Positions 1-13,432 of a stretch of DNA of 64,000 nt are shown here, piece after piece. A model generated the notes under the pieces. It ran no database searches and was not told the DNA's origin. It worked only from the letters and a program-made list of their open reading frames with translations. This stretch comes from Torreya grandis. Its lineage: Eukaryota; Streptophyta; Pinopsida; Cupressales; Taxaceae. The number at the start of each line of letters is the position of its first letter. Positions within the stretch are counted from its first letter, which is position 1. Where the stretch lies: the NCBI GenBank assembly GCA_037957365.1, contig JARHVA010002373.1, positions 965,501 to 1,029,500 of the forward strand, read 5' to 3'. The position numbers and the translations under genes were made by a program.

Positions 1-469
1 TTCATCCCCATAGCGAACTGGGTCAACTAGCTCGACATAATTTTGTAGCTTGTCTTCTATCTAGGAGGCATAGATGGCATGTTCAACTCTATTCATATAG
101 ATCTTGTTTATAAAGAATAATAATGACCCTATCAACTCTGTTATGTATTATTTTCATATAATGTCACCTGAACCAACTCTGTACTCTTCAAGGTCAAGGA
201 ATCAGCCTATTTTTGCTAGTAATTAGTTCACTTTTATTTTCAATTTTAGATTAACAAACTTATATTAAATAGGTGGTTTTTTAATTTACTGATTTAGTCA
301 CACTATTTTTCTCTTTTTCACACACTTACAAATCACTTTACATAAAAAAACATTAAACATTTTTCTTCCCAAGGCCTACCTACTTGGATTTTGTCACTAA
401 GGGGGAAGCCATCTGGCCAAGTATAAACACATGGTTGATGGTATATATTGTCAAAGAACATAACACTTT
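1..469. other. No gene recognised; AT-rich flank of a retroelement
   Basis: No supported coding region. The stretch precedes the clear start of homology (about 470) between the two long direct repeats of the first retroelement. Part of it (about 360-469) may still be the outer end of that LTR, because the true LTR terminus could not be fixed by eye. Confidence 0.4.
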
Positions 470-2631
470 ATTGTAGACTTAGGTTTCACCCTAGATGAAA
501 GTATAAATGTTCAAGTCCTACTCTCAAACCTAGTCCAACATGGGAATGAACCTAGGTTGTGGGTTACATGTATTTGGGTTAGACCTCTAGGTTTTTTAAT
601 GAGGCTATCTCCTCAGATAAGATAATTTGGATATCAATTTATAAAACCTAAGAAACTTGGGATAAAAAGATGAAAGAAGCTGAATAAAATAAGACCTATT
701 CTAACATGTGGTGATGCACTATAATTTTTCATATCTACTCATAATCTTGAACCCTTAGCACACTAATGGACCATGAATAAAACTAATACAATGCTTGTTG
801 TAATTTATAAGCAACACTATTTCACATAGAGGTTAGTTGAATGTACTAAGAGTGGAGGAAAATGAAGATAAGGTTTGATTGAAGACACTTATAAATAAAA
901 TTCCATCCTATCCTTGAGATATCAATGCTATGACACACTATATGACCTACAAAGAAGATTGTTAGCATTCAGGTTGAGCTTGAACCTGGAAAGGGAAGAT
1001 TAGACCACTTTACATAATAAGAAAACACAACATACTAAGCATAGATTGACAAACACTGTAGAATGTCTTTCTCATTACTCCAAGAGGTGAAAAATATAAT
1101 TTTGGCAAAGTCTAGTCTTACCATCCTGAGGGATGAAAATCAAGGCTTAAAATCTAGAATATATAGAAGATTGAAATGAGAGAGAGGAGGTTTTTTGGTG
1201 ATGAAGGGGTCATTATTGAGTTCAAATCCACTCTCAACAACAATTATAGCCACCCTACATTTATGTTCCTTCAAAATACTCAATTGGTGATGACCACCTT
1301 GATAAATAGTTGCAACAGTCACTCATTCCTTCTCCCACTTCTTTTTATATTAATGCTATTTTTAGCTACAATGGTAGGATCAATCTATTATGCTCCTATT
1401 TTAGTATTGATTGCCCCTTATTGGTTCATTTGTCATGAGAGAATGGAGAAAAGGGTCATAATCACATCATTGGATCTGATAATGAACCTTGACATGTTTG
1501 CTTCTATGGCCTTATTTTGAAACCTAAAATTTGGTCCATCGTAGATAAAAACCAATTTATATTGGTTTTTCTATAATTTTGACACTTTTGTTTGTTATCC
1601 TTTGCCCTATATTAGGCCTACAAGACCTTTTTAATCTTTTATGAAATATTAAAGGTGACCCTTAACCCTAAAAGGTCCATTCTGGTTCTTCTTGGATTAT
1701 CATTGAGCTTGGCACCTTTTTGTATTAACTTGCTTGAGTCAAAAACTTGCATCTTCAACTTTCATCAAAAGTCCTGGGCTTGCCTTTGCTTGATTGGTCA
1801 TCGAAAGCTAACTTAGGTCATTGACCTATTGACCTCCTCTTTCACCATCAATCTCAAGTTGCATGAATGCCCACTGATTATTGATCTTGAACTTGAGATA
1901 ATATGGTCTTGACACTTAACACCTTTGTATTTACAATCAGGATCTACCAATCCTTTGACTTGATTACATGTCATCGATCTCCTTGGTATAATTAAATACA
2001 CTCCATTGATATTTTGGGTACCCAATGATACTGTTAGATCTACTGATACCCATTGTTTGAAAACCAATATCTATTTTACGAGCTTAAAATTAACATTCAC
2101 ACTCCCATCAAATGACATTAACATGAACATCATTGACTTTCATGCAATCATCAAATTTAATCTCAAAAGAGTTGGTTTTGATTGATCTTTATTTTTATGT
2201 TAGCACGAATGTCTCATTTTATAGGTCTAACTTTAGAAGATTATAACTTGAGCTAAAATGCTTTTATGGGCATGAAAATTTTAGAGGATGATCCTAGTAT
2301 GTAGAAATATAATTGTACGTGATCCAGTAGTCATGCAAGGTTATTTGAGAATGTTTTGAAAATGTGAAAGTATGTTTGTTCATCCATGTCTAGAAGATGT
2401 CATGATGATGGTCTAGTCGTTAAACTTGCATAATTCATATTTTGAACATTATTTCAAGGTTCTAATGATTCTCTAAGATTTATACAACTTAGTCCATGCT
2501 CCAAATGCTTGAAACATATGAAAACCTACTTGGATCCCTTAATTTTCATTATTGGACTCACTTCTAATCCTTTGATCCACTACTTCATCAAACCATAAAG
2601 AGATTCATATGTAGGCCAAAAATGGCCAACA
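470..2631 (-). repeat. 3' LTR-like direct repeat of element 1
   Basis: It aligns by eye with 5531-7771 over its whole length. Shared landmarks include the segment around 480-600 (matching 5540-5660), the block at 1170-1500 (matching 6225-6530) and the end at 2631. On the minus strand it starts TGTTGGCCATTTTTGGCC. Short open frames inside it, such as 1176-1520, have a relative at 6338-6526 in the other copy and are LTR sequence rather than genes. Confidence 0.6.
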
Positions 2632-5416
2632 TCTTTGGTGACTCATAGGAGTTACATGCATGTTTATGCAAGATAACCCAGACCATGTTGCCTTATCTAA
2701 TCCATTAGGCATGTAGTATCTTATCTGGTCTAACACATTGACCTAGATCTAAAAATAGTTACCAATCTTACTCTAACCTCCTTTTGAAATAAACACAAAG
2801 ACCAAAAAGAAAAAAATAGGATAGAGTGCCCAAGGCACTTATTAAAATGGAAACTAACCTAGAACAAAATAGGGGTAACAAAAAAATGTGATAAAAACAA
2901 CACTTAGATGAATTTGAACAAACCTATCCTAATATATATAGCTTAAAACTATGTGTACCTTTCCTCCTAGATCAAAATGAAATTTTGATAACCTTCTTAC
3001 ATCATGGGATGAGAAATTGAATGAGGCATGTAGATTTTTTACCCTTGGTCTTGACACCTTCTTCTTTGTTGTATCTGTTAACTTCATTGGAATGATAATC
3101 AGTGAGAACTAGATAGATATAAATAGGTTAGATATGTACATCTAGACAATCTCAACTTATTCATAAGGCTCCCTAGCTATGACCTCTAATAGTGGTTCAA
3201 AAAGGCATTCCTTCTTGATCTCCACAATGTCCTCAACAAGACTGGGATTATTTTTGGCTATAAGTTATTCAATCTCATCAAGGAGTTCTGCATCTTCTAC
3301 CCAATCTTGGTCATTATTATCCATGGGAGACTCTTTTTCTACCTTCTCAAGTAATTGATCCTCAACTTGATAAAGATCTTCAAGCTCTTGAAAGAGCTTC
3401 ATTTACAGCTACCAATCATCTTTTTCCTTCTTATCATCTAAAACCACTACTTATTCAATCTTCTCCTCTTAATGTATGAAGTCATCAAGCTTGTGTTTTT
3501 CATGTAGCAATGCATCTAGGGGTGATTCAAAAAGAGATAGAGGTATTGAGTCATCTCCTAGAACCATGACCTCTACTTTGGTCTCATGAGACTATTTTAG
3601 GGCTATAACTTGTTGAGAAGCATATTGACCTTTATTCTTGATGGTATACTCCATTTCATATTTGATATGGTCATCTTCTACTTCATGATCAAATATGGAG
3701 TCTTCTTCAAATGCCTTTTTCTTCAAGTCTTGGTCATATTCTTTATGGACAACTGCAAAAGAGTCTTAAATATGCCCTTCCTTATTAAAAAGGGTGAAGT
3801 TTCCCTTGTGTTCACCAAGGGGAGTCCCTATGGTGATCTCTTCCTTAGTCATTCATGGCATCTTCTTGATCAATCATAACTTGGATCTGCTCTTCTTCAT
3901 TTGCTTCCATCAAAATGGGTTCCTTCTCAATAAAGGATGGGGTGGGAGGTTGATGGATAGACTCATGGGTTTGAGGTGAAGAGTAAGATGTGATGTAAGG
4001 ATGATAATCTGGAGATGGATTATGAGGTGTGATAGATGGTTTATGGATGGGTCTATGAATGAAGGGAACCTTATTATAGCTTGATACCATAATAATGGTT
4101 GACTCTTGAAATAAATTTTGTAGTGAAATCAAGTTAAGTTGGGAAAGGGAAAGAACACCTCTTTCAACCAAATCTTCATTTTCTTGATGGTATTCTCCTT
4201 GAGACTCTTCGATAGTTTTAAACTACTCTTCAACCTTTATAATTGAAGTCTCCTCTTTGTTTTGAGAACATCCTTGGATAGACCTCCAAGATGGGAAAGC
4301 TAGATGTATTTATTTAACCTTTTGATTATAGTTCTATTCTTCTTCCCTCATCTTCAACTTTAACTCTATAATATACTTATCAATATTCTCTTAGAATATC
4401 TCCTCTTTATTGTGGTCAATGGCTTCATGAAGATAAGGAACACAATAATATTCTTGAGGGAATAGAGAGGTTTTCATAGTTTCATATCCTTCTTTATATT
4501 GGGCTCTTAAATCTAAACTTGCTTTATTTTGCTCACCCCATGACTTCACCACTTAGTTCCAGCTTGGAACCTTAAAGGAATTCATAAGGGGTTCTTGAGG
4601 AAGGATGGAGTCTTGGATCTTAACAATAGGTTATTCCACAATAGTCTCTTTCTTTCTTTGATAGCTCTCTTGGATAGATCTCCAAGAAGGAAATGTCTGA
4701 GGAACACAAGAGGAACTTGGCATAATCAAAGGGTCACTTAGAATGGTATCTTGAGGAGGAATGGATGGTACATAAGAAGGCTGAGGTGGTGTATATGAAG
4801 GCACATAATATTGGCAAGGTTGGACTTGCTATTCATCAAGGCCTTTTAGCTTATCCTCAATACTTTGAATGTAACCACCCATATCCATCATCTCACCTAT
4901 GAGATGGTTTCAATTTATTCTCTCAATAGGTACCCAATCCTATTTTATTTATTGCAATGAATCCTTCACATAATGGATCTTGTGAGTAGGGACATATTGA
5001 CCATAATACTTTTGTGAGTATAATTCTAGTGCATGCTTGTTAAGGCTCACTAAAGTTTGCCTAATTGCTGATATGGATGGCCCATTTTAGGGTTGATGAG
5101 GAGTAGTATTATGATGGGATTGTTGCTCATATGGAGGATTAGGGAAATACTCTTATATATATGACTAATATTGGTCCCCTTATTACTGGTGAAGACCATA
5201 GTGTGACTAATCATGCTCATCACAAGGCTAATATAGATCTTGGTAGGAGTGATAAGGGTCATATGGATTATGAGGACCATATTGGGGCTACCGATAAGGA
5301 GGTGGATAATAAGGATATTCACCATAGTTTTCCATATTAACCTCATATGTCAAATGAGATGCAAAAAATGATTAAGATCTCTAATGAGACATACTTGGTC
5401 TACTCATAGCTAGAAG
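2632..5416 (-). pseudogene. Degenerate retroelement protein, reading frame broken by TAA/TAG
   Basis: Read on the minus strand from about 5344 to 3845, one frame stays in register with protein-like composition. It opens with a Tyr/Pro/Gln-rich stretch (for example NMENYGEYPYYPPPYR) and continues with Gln/Glu/Lys-rich and Pro/Ser-rich segments. The frame holds 18 stop codons, 17 of them TAA or TAG and one TGA. A TAA ends it at 3845. After a frameshift near 3790-3840 an acidic, helix-rich stretch (with KKAFEEDSIFDHEVEDD) runs on to roughly 3150. I recognise no named domain. Its position between LTR-like repeats and behind a PBS-like site suggests a Gag-like or LARD-type product. Confidence 0.5.
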
Positions 5417-5434
5417 CTTGATTGAGAGTCACCA
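5417..5434 (-). other. Primer-binding-site-like sequence of element 1
   Basis: On the minus strand this reads TGGTGACTCTCAATCAAG. It resembles the TGGCGACTCT... primer-binding sites seen in some plant Ty3/gypsy elements. It sits just inside the 5' repeat and just before the degenerate coding frame, as a PBS should. The match is imperfect. Confidence 0.35.
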
Positions 5435-7771
5435 TTGGTGCTAACTATTTGCTTCCAAAAGATTATCAGAGGAAAGACACACCAAGATCTTCCCACTCTT
5501 TTGGAGCTTAGTCCCACCGGTCATGCTAAAACTATTGTAGACTCAGGTTGCACCCTAGTTGAAAGCAAAAATGTTCAATTCCTACTCTCAAACCTGGTCC
5601 AACATGGGAATGACCCCAGGTTATGGGTTACCTATATTTGGGTCAAACCTCTAAGGTTTTTAATGAGGCTAGATCCTTAGATAGGATAATTTGGATCTCA
5701 CTTTCTAAAACATAAGCAAGTTGGGATGAAAAGAGTAAAGAATTTGGATAAAATAAGATGTATTCTAACATGTGGTGATGCACCATGAATTTATCATATC
5801 CACTCATAATATTGAACCCTTATCACACTAATGAACCATGAATAAAACTAATACAATGCTTACTATGATTTCTAAGCAAAACTATTTCACATAGAGGCCA
5901 GTTTGATGTACTAAGACTAGAGGAAAATGAAGATAAGGTCTAGTTGAAGACACTTATAGACAACATTACATCTTATCCTTGATATATCAATGCTATGACA
6001 CATTATATGCATTTGGATTGAGCTTAGACCTACAAATGGAAGATTAGACCACTTTACATATCAAGCACATATAACATACTAAACATAGATTAACAAATAT
6101 TGTAGAATGCCTTTCTCATAATTTACTCCAAGATGTGTAGAATATAATTTTGACAAAGTCTCGTTATACCAGCGTGAAAGATGAAAATCAAGTCTTAAAA
6201 TCCTGAATATATAAAAGAATGGAATGAGAGAAAGGAGGTTTTTTTATGCTTAAGAGGTCCTTATTGAACTCAAATCCACTCTAAACAATAGTTACAAATA
6301 CCCTTAATTTATGTTCCTTTAAAATGGTCAATTAGTTATGGCCACCTTGATAAATGGCTGCAACAGTCACTCATTCCTTTTCCCACTTTTTTCTACATTA
6401 ATGCTCTTGTTGGTTATAATGGTGGGATCAATCTATTATGCTCTTATTATGGTACTAATTACCCCTTACTGGTTCATTTTTCATGAGAGAGTGGAGAAAA
6501 ATTTCATAATCACATCGTTGCCTTAGACAATGAACCTTGATGTGTTTACTTTTGTGGCCTTATTTTGAAACTTGAAACTGGATCCACCATAGATAAAACT
6601 AATTTATTTCTATAATCTTGACATTTTTTCTTGTCAAACTTTTCGCTATATTAGGTCTACAAGACACTTTTAATCTTTCATATATTCCTAGAGGTGACCC
6701 TTGACCCTACAAGGTCCATTTAGTTCTTCTTGGATCATCATTGAGCTTGGCACCTTTCTATATTAACTTGCCTGAGTCAAAAACTTGCATCTTCAACTTT
6801 CATCAAAAGTCCTAGGCTTGAATTTGCTTATTTAGTCATCAAAAAATGACTCTAATCATTGACCTTTTGACCTCCTCTCACACCATCAATCTCAAGATGT
6901 ATGAATGCCCACTAATTATTGATCTTGAACTCAAACTAACGCAATCTTGGCACTTGGCACTTGACACCTTCACATTTACACTTAGCATCTACTGACCCTT
7001 TGGCTTGATTACATGCCATCAATCTCCTTGGTATGATTAAATTCACTCCATTTATCTTATAATAACCCACTAATACTATCATATCATCTTCACATCATCA
7101 GATCTGGATGTACGACTTAATGCCAAATGTTAGATCTATTAGGACCCACTATTTGAAAACCAATGATTATTTCATGAGCTTAAAATTGACATCTATACTC
7201 CTATCAAATTGCATTCATGTGACCATGATTGATGTTTTAACTCCTATCAAATGAATTTTATGTGACCATCATTAACATTCATGCAACCATAAAATTTAAG
7301 CTCAAAATAGTTGGTTTTGATTGAGCTTTATTTTGACATTAGTGTGAATGTTTAATATTGCAAGTCCAACTTTATAATCTTATAACTTGAGCTAGAAAGC
7401 TCACACGAACATGAAAATTTTAGAGGATTATCCTAGTATGTATAACTCTAATTGCATGTCATCCACTAGTCGTGCGAGGTGTTCTGAGCATGTTTATAAA
7501 ATATGTAAGTATGCTAGTCCATTCATGTCTATAAGATTTCCTAGTGATGGTTTGGTCCTTAAAATTTCACAATTCATATTTTAAACATTCTTTAAAGGCT
7601 CTAATTATACTCTAAGATTTGTACAACCTATTCCATGCTCCAAATGCTTGAAACATATGAGAACCTGCTTGGATCCCTTCAATTGAATTGTTGGATTCAT
7701 TTCTAGGCTTTTGATCCACTGCTTCATCAAACCATGCAAGAGCTTCATATGTGGGCTAAAAATTTCCAACA
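5435..7771 (-). repeat. 5' LTR-like direct repeat of element 1
   Basis: Direct repeat of 470-2631. Clear homology starts at about 5531, and the stretch 5435-5530 is assigned to the LTR only because the PBS-like site lies at 5417-5434. On the minus strand it begins TGTTGGAAATTTTTAGCCCA at 7771. Copies diverge by many substitutions and small indels. Confidence 0.55.
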
Positions 7772-8481
7772 CACCCTTATAGATAAAAGATTGTGAATTG
7801 AAGAGGTAGGCCCTAATACCAAGCCAATACCATCACCAATACAAATCCCTTTCAGCCTAAACTACATGAAACCATACATAGATTATTTTATATTTCATTC
7901 TTACATCCAACTCCCCATAACATTAATTTCAAATTTTATTATAAATTAGCAACATTTAGGATTGACCAATTAGTTAGCATTTACATTCAAGATTTTGTTT
8001 TCTCTTTGATCATTTTATTTTGTATTGTAAAACATGCATTAGCAAATGTTAGTGTGAGGTTTGTGCCATGTTTTACAATTAGATCAATCACATTGATCAA
8101 ATTTATTATGTGCTTCATTTTATTTACTTAGATACAATCTTGCAAAAAAAATATCTATTTTTAGAATACTATCATACTTGTTGACATAGTCTCTTACAGA
8201 CTATCATCTTATTTGCCTTCAGTACACAATCACCCTATCCAATTGTGTATTTTATCATCCTATTATGTTTTCTACCTAGCATTAAATAGTTAACCTATAT
8301 GATTGTGTCCTCTTGTTTCATATTGTGTTTCCTAAATATAAGTCCAAAGTTGAGATGTATATCTATGTCCTCTTGTTCCCTATTATGTTTCCTATTTTTT
8401 AGAACACCATTAATCTGTCTGATTTTATATCCTATCAATTGATTATTTTTTCCATGAACTTTTTATTCTCTTTCCCTCATC
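7772..8481. other. No gene recognised
   Basis: AT-rich sequence between element 1 and the plus-strand gag remains. It may be the leader of element 2, but no LTR or primer-binding site was identified. Confidence 0.4.
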
Positions 8482-10620
8482 ATGAATTTCCTATTTGAGG
8501 ATAATACAGAGTTAAATCTGACAAACATGATGAGCCTTACCTATCATAATAGGTTTCCAAAAACACATCTTGTGGCTCCTACCTTGGATGAAAACAATTT
8601 TCATGTTTCCATTCACACTACCAATTATGGGACTCCTCATTCATCCTCAGTTAATAATCCTTTTTTCTCCTTTGAATAATAGTGTGATTTATAATATATA
8701 ATTGAAGGGCTCTTCTTCATTAATAATTTTTCTCAACATTGAGTAAAGGACACTTTAACCATTTATAATCTTATGAGAGATCCTCAAGTAGAAGAACCTC
8801 TTTCACCATCCCTTTCCTTCTCTCATGAATTTGGGGGAGGAACTTTCATTTCTTTTCAACCTTTTCCTTATATTTTTTCTCCTTCACACAACATGACATC
8901 TTATTATATGACTACTTCAACCTCCATGCTAAGAATCTCCATTAACATGGTAGGTTCAACTTCTAGTAGACCTTTTTCAAAGACCCTTCTCCTTAATCAC
9001 GCCACTAGTGCATCTCTTGATACTAATGCTAATCATGATACTAGTTCTTATTTTTATTCAAATACTAATCATTTCACTAGTGCATCTTTTTCTACCAATG
9101 TTAATCATTCTTCTAGTTCTTTTTTTCTACCAATGTTTCTCATGCCACTAGTACAGTGCATTCTACTAGTCATAGTGTAAATCAAGCCATTAATACCAAT
9201 ACCAATACCAATGCATCACATGCTACACACACTAGTCAAAATACTACCCAAAATCACCAAATTTTATTACAAGCACTCAATTAAGTGCACACTTTTTAGA
9301 CTAATAACACAAATTAAATGATGCAGATGCAAAACCATCTCATTAGCCTTCAAAATAAACCCCAATAGGTCTCATGGGGAACACAAAATCTGAATTCCCC
9401 CCAACACCACCTTATGGATTCCCATTATAACCTTATTCCTCAACCACCCATCATTAATAAAATAATTAAACATCTCCAAAATGAACCTCTTGTATATAAA
9501 ATTGCTAATCTAGACATAGGATGTATCACACCTACCATCACCTATAATGGGTCCACCAATACCACATTTCACTTAAAGACATTTGGTAATCTTTATAAAG
9601 ATTGGGTCAAACTTAATACTTTTTATACTACTAAATTATTATCTAAAACACTCTCAAGATATGCTTTAGATTGGTACAATCAATTAAAAACCCATTCTAT
9701 CACTAGCTTTGAAGACTTGGTTAACTCACTAGTACAATAATTTAAAATTGGTTATCTTCCCAGGAATAACTTAGCTCACTTTATAAATTGTAAACAACTT
9801 GAAATTGAAATGGCACAAACTTTGATCATATGATGGAATAACTTATCTAACAATTTTGAGCATGATATGGTGGATTACAACCTCTTCCACCTATTTACTA
9901 ATGTTCTCTACCCCAAGTTATAATATTAGGTTGGGACACTCACTCTCCAAGAATTTTGGAAACAGCCCTTGACCAAGCTAAGCAACCAGATATTATCATG
10001 TGTCAATTTAAACCATATCAACCTACCATGGTCACTCTTATGCTCATTAAAAACAAAAACCATCATGATACCAATGATGGAGTTACTGATACCTATGATA
10101 CTATTCATAACATTTAAGCAATCACTCCAAATAATACTATGTAGCATGCTCTCCCTCCAAAAAACACTCATAATCCTACATATTTGTAAACAAACAACAC
10201 TAATATCCACAAACCATTATCCTTAGATGAGCTACAAAAGTGTCTTACAAGGCCTTTACCATGAGATATTGACCCCACTCATCTAATTAAATCATGGTAT
10301 GATCGAAACAAATTTTTTTGGTTTCATGCAATTTGGGGCCACTCTCATGAGACTTGTTAATAATTGTGCAATCTAGCTATGGATTTTATTCTTAGCCCAA
10401 AATTTGATCATGAATCACTCATTCACAAGATTAAACAATCATATGACATAGATTTTAAATCCCATGAAATTCAAAACAAAAATCAATTTAAATCAAGCTA
10501 ATGCTCATCTTTCTATATACAAAGATCCTCTTCCCAATCATCAAGATAACACCAACAACACTACTACAAATAATGTTGAAAGTATTATACACCTCACTAG
10601 TAATGAATAAAATGTAGTAA
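8482..10620 (+). pseudogene. Ty3/gypsy-like Gag remains, element 2
   Basis: Broken plus-strand frames encode a Ser/Thr/Asn/His-rich N-terminal part (8482-9180) and then a Gag core (9414-9740). The core ends in a motif typical of the plant retrotransposon Gag family: Trp-Tyr-x-x-Leu, then S-I-T-S-F-E-D-L. The frame continues past a TAA at 9741 where a Gln codon (CAA) would fit, through FKIGYLPRNNLAHF. After a frameshift near 9965 it runs on to a degraded zinc-knuckle-like segment at about 10310-10360 (WFHAIWGHSHETC). Several stops and frameshifts make it a pseudogene. No LTR pair was found for it. Confidence 0.6.
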
Positions 10621-10899
10621 ATATGAATAACATGTGAATATTAGTTACTTTTATTGACTCCAATCCAACACCTATGCATCAAAATTCTCAAATGTTATGC
10701 ATCATTCAAGATACTTCCCCATCTCATCTAATGGAGTTGGGGAAAAAGGACTTTATAGCCTTTCAAGAACCACTTTCAACTACTCAACTTGATCATTCTT
10801 CTCACATTATCTCTACCCTTCCTCCAACATATACAAATCTAAACAACATTCCCAACTCCACTAGTGTTTCTTCAACTCAACCATAAGAAATGCCTCAAT

Positions 10900-12200
10900 C
10901 AACCATCTCACCACCTAAAGTTAATCAGCCTACTTGTCCTCAACACAAACCAACTACACCTTACCAACACAAGTTTAATTTCACTTCCAACCTTCCTTCA
11001 TAGGAGATATTGCAACATTACATGCCTATATCTATAAATCTCCCCATGGATCATTTTGAATGGGATCCCATTGGATAACGTTCTCATCTCCCATCTCAAA
11101 TACCTTTTCTCAAATTAATGTGAACTTGCCCCCATCATCAAAATTATCTTATGAAATTATTGTTTGAAATAAATGTCCCTCATATTCCTCTAGTAGGATG
11201 TGAAACTACCTTATCTAGATCTAAATATAATATCCTTAAATAATGTGAATATATGGTCATACATGTTGATAAAATAATGGATACTTCTCTTTCCCTTAAG
11301 TTTCCTATCACTTCCATGATTCTAGATGAGATTATGCTTCATTTGGATGATCTTGCTCTATTAATTAGCATCCAAATTAGTGATATCCAAGTTAAGAATG
11401 TTTTAATTGATGAGGGTTCAGGTACTTGATTTGCATCCCTTGATTTCATTAAAACTCTTGGATATTCTGAATGCAATCTCAAGTCTACACATAGAATATG
11501 TCAAGTCTATGCTAGAATGCAAATGCCTCCTCTACGTTATGTGTGGCTTCCCATTACTTTCCCTCCTACCACCATCCATGTGAAAATTATGATATTTAAA
11601 TTTCCCCTCTTATAACATCTTACTTGGTAAACCTTGGACTCACCATATGAGGGTTATCACCTCATATATGTGCCAATACATCAAATTCACCCATAATGGT
11701 GCTATTTACAAGATTCAAGGAAACACAAACCCTTATAATTTTCAACAATTTCAAGAATGTGGTGTCTTTAAAATTCCTACCCTTGAAATTTTTCCTAGTA
11801 TCCCATTTAGGGAATCTCAACTCTTTAATTATCCTATCAATTCTACATGAGGTTATAATGGTCACCCTAGACTCATTGGGAACATACCACCTAACCTCCT
11901 TGATTTTTATGATGATGAGTTAGATGAGATTAGCCTCAAAATAAAAAAAAATGATCTATCCCTTGATATCATCACCCAACCTCCTCTCTCTTTACAACTT
12001 CTATCCCATCAACCTCCTATCAATGATATACTTTTGGTCTTAACCAAGACTAGACATTATATCCATCATGCAACTTATGATGATAAGGTCATACCTACAT
12101 GTACCATCCACTTGCATACACTTGACTATGATGATGGTCATGATTTTGATGACCCATTTTTAGGTGGACTTGTTCAAGTTATAAATGTTAAGATTTTTTG
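10900..12200 (+). pseudogene. Retropepsin-like protease remains, element 2
   Basis: The plus-strand frame includes IQVKNVLIDEGSG around 11383-11422, in the position of the aspartic-protease active site (usually D-T/S/G/N-G; here D-E-G). About 170 bases later comes NILLGKPWTHH (about 11617-11650), the conserved second segment of plant Ty3/gypsy protease regions (LLG-K/R-PW). This is followed by YIKFTHNGAIYKI. Stop codons interrupt the frame near 11430 and 11610. A Pro/Asp-rich tail continues to about 12200. Order and spacing after Gag support a gag-pro polyprotein. No reverse transcriptase follows. Confidence 0.6.
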
Positions 12201-12299
12201 ATATCATACTTAAATATTTTGGTATTTTCATTCATATTTTAGCATTCATTCCTTCATCGTGACTCATTCTAGTCTTATTTCTATTTATCATAGGGTATA

Positions 12300-13432
12300 A
12301 ATGAAGTGATCACATAGTACACCTCCAATTTTAGTAGATCCTCTTAGAAGCATGCTCACAAATCCTGACATGATCAGTCCTTACCATTTTTTAAGATACC
12401 AAGATACTTCTAGTTTACTTCCCTTATAGATGTTAGCTACTACTCTTAATCCTTCCACGCAACCCTCCTTACCTTTAGCTAAGCCTATTTCAATTTATAC
12501 TCCCGCCTTGCCTTAAACTAAGCCTATTATGGTTTATACTCCTGATCTAACTTTAACTAGACCTTAGCTTATTTTTTTTTATCTTACTTTACCTTCAAAT
12601 GAGCCTAGTCTAGTTTCTGCTTCAACCTTGCCTTCCCTTGGTGATGGCCTTCTTCCTTTGTCATGGATTGATCTCATGGCTATCCATTAGGCTGATAAAA
12701 ATTATTTTGATATCCACAAAGTTAACAATCATTAGACTAGAGAGTGTTATTTTTATTAGCTACGCCCATCTTCTCATTTTAACTCTTCTATTATTAGGTT
12801 CCCAAAGTCTACTAACAAGCATATATGTTGCTTCTATAAGATAGATAACCATTCTTACACTCATTTTTAGAAGCTTTGATAATATATTAACACATTGTTT
12901 CCCACCATTACTTAGCCCAAAGACAAGGCTATACCTCCTCCTAAGTTATTACCTAAGTATATCCCTAAATATGGGGAGGTATACTATATTTGTCACTAAT
13001 GCAATAACCATCATACCAATCATTGTCATATTCTCTAGCATCACCTTTGTGATCACCTTCAATAAATACTTATACCAGATATTTCTTCTTCCATAGGTCA
13101 CCCACATACATAGGCTCCTCCTTCTTTTTCAATGGTGCTTCCTCCTCCACCCATGGCTCCTTCTTTTCCATCAATGGTAGCTCCTTATCATCTCACAAAT
13201 ACCATTCCTATTTAGGCATTTATTCCTCTCCTTGATTATTCTATGTAGGATATCCATCATGAGCATGATCTTTTAACTACACCTACATTTTTTTTTTAGA
13301 AGATTCAAAGAGAAGTCTTTGCACAACTTTCCATGAGGATTGACGAGACTCTAGCTTCCATTAGGATCTAGCTTCATAAAGATGTTTTAGATGTCATGGA
13401 TAATATTTGTGGGAAAATTTATCAATATTTAT
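12300..13432 (+). pseudogene. Proline-rich retroelement coding remains with Cys/His pairs
   Basis: The plus-strand translation, with several in-frame stops, gives a proline-rich polypeptide (for example PPSFSMVLPPPPMAPSFPSM near 13110-13180). It also has two Cys/His clusters: CCFYKIDNHSYTHF at about 12828-12870 and CHxCNNHHTNHCH at about 12990-13030. These resemble decayed CCHC zinc knuckles. It ends around 13432. The link to element 2 is by position and style only. No named domain can be assigned. Confidence 0.35.

Larger units (their letters stand above)
470..7771 (-). mobile_element. Decayed LTR retrotransposon, element 1 (minus strand)
   Basis: Two long direct repeats (about 470-2631 and 5531-7771) flank a degenerate coding region read on the minus strand. 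On that strand both repeats begin with TGTTGG (at 7771 and 2631), a common LTR start. A primer-binding-site-like sequence lies next to the inner edge of the 5' repeat. No reverse transcriptase or integrase was seen between the repeats, so this looks non-autonomous or internally deleted. The repeats differ at many positions, which points to an old insertion. The target-site duplication was not resolved. Confidence 0.65.

Noticed and set aside
3845..5344. Reassigned genetic code (TAA/TAG read as Gln)
   Set aside because: The CPS gene in the same window uses standard stops and its frames contain none internally. The TAR-rich frame lies in a silenced-looking retroelement, so C-to-T decay is simpler.
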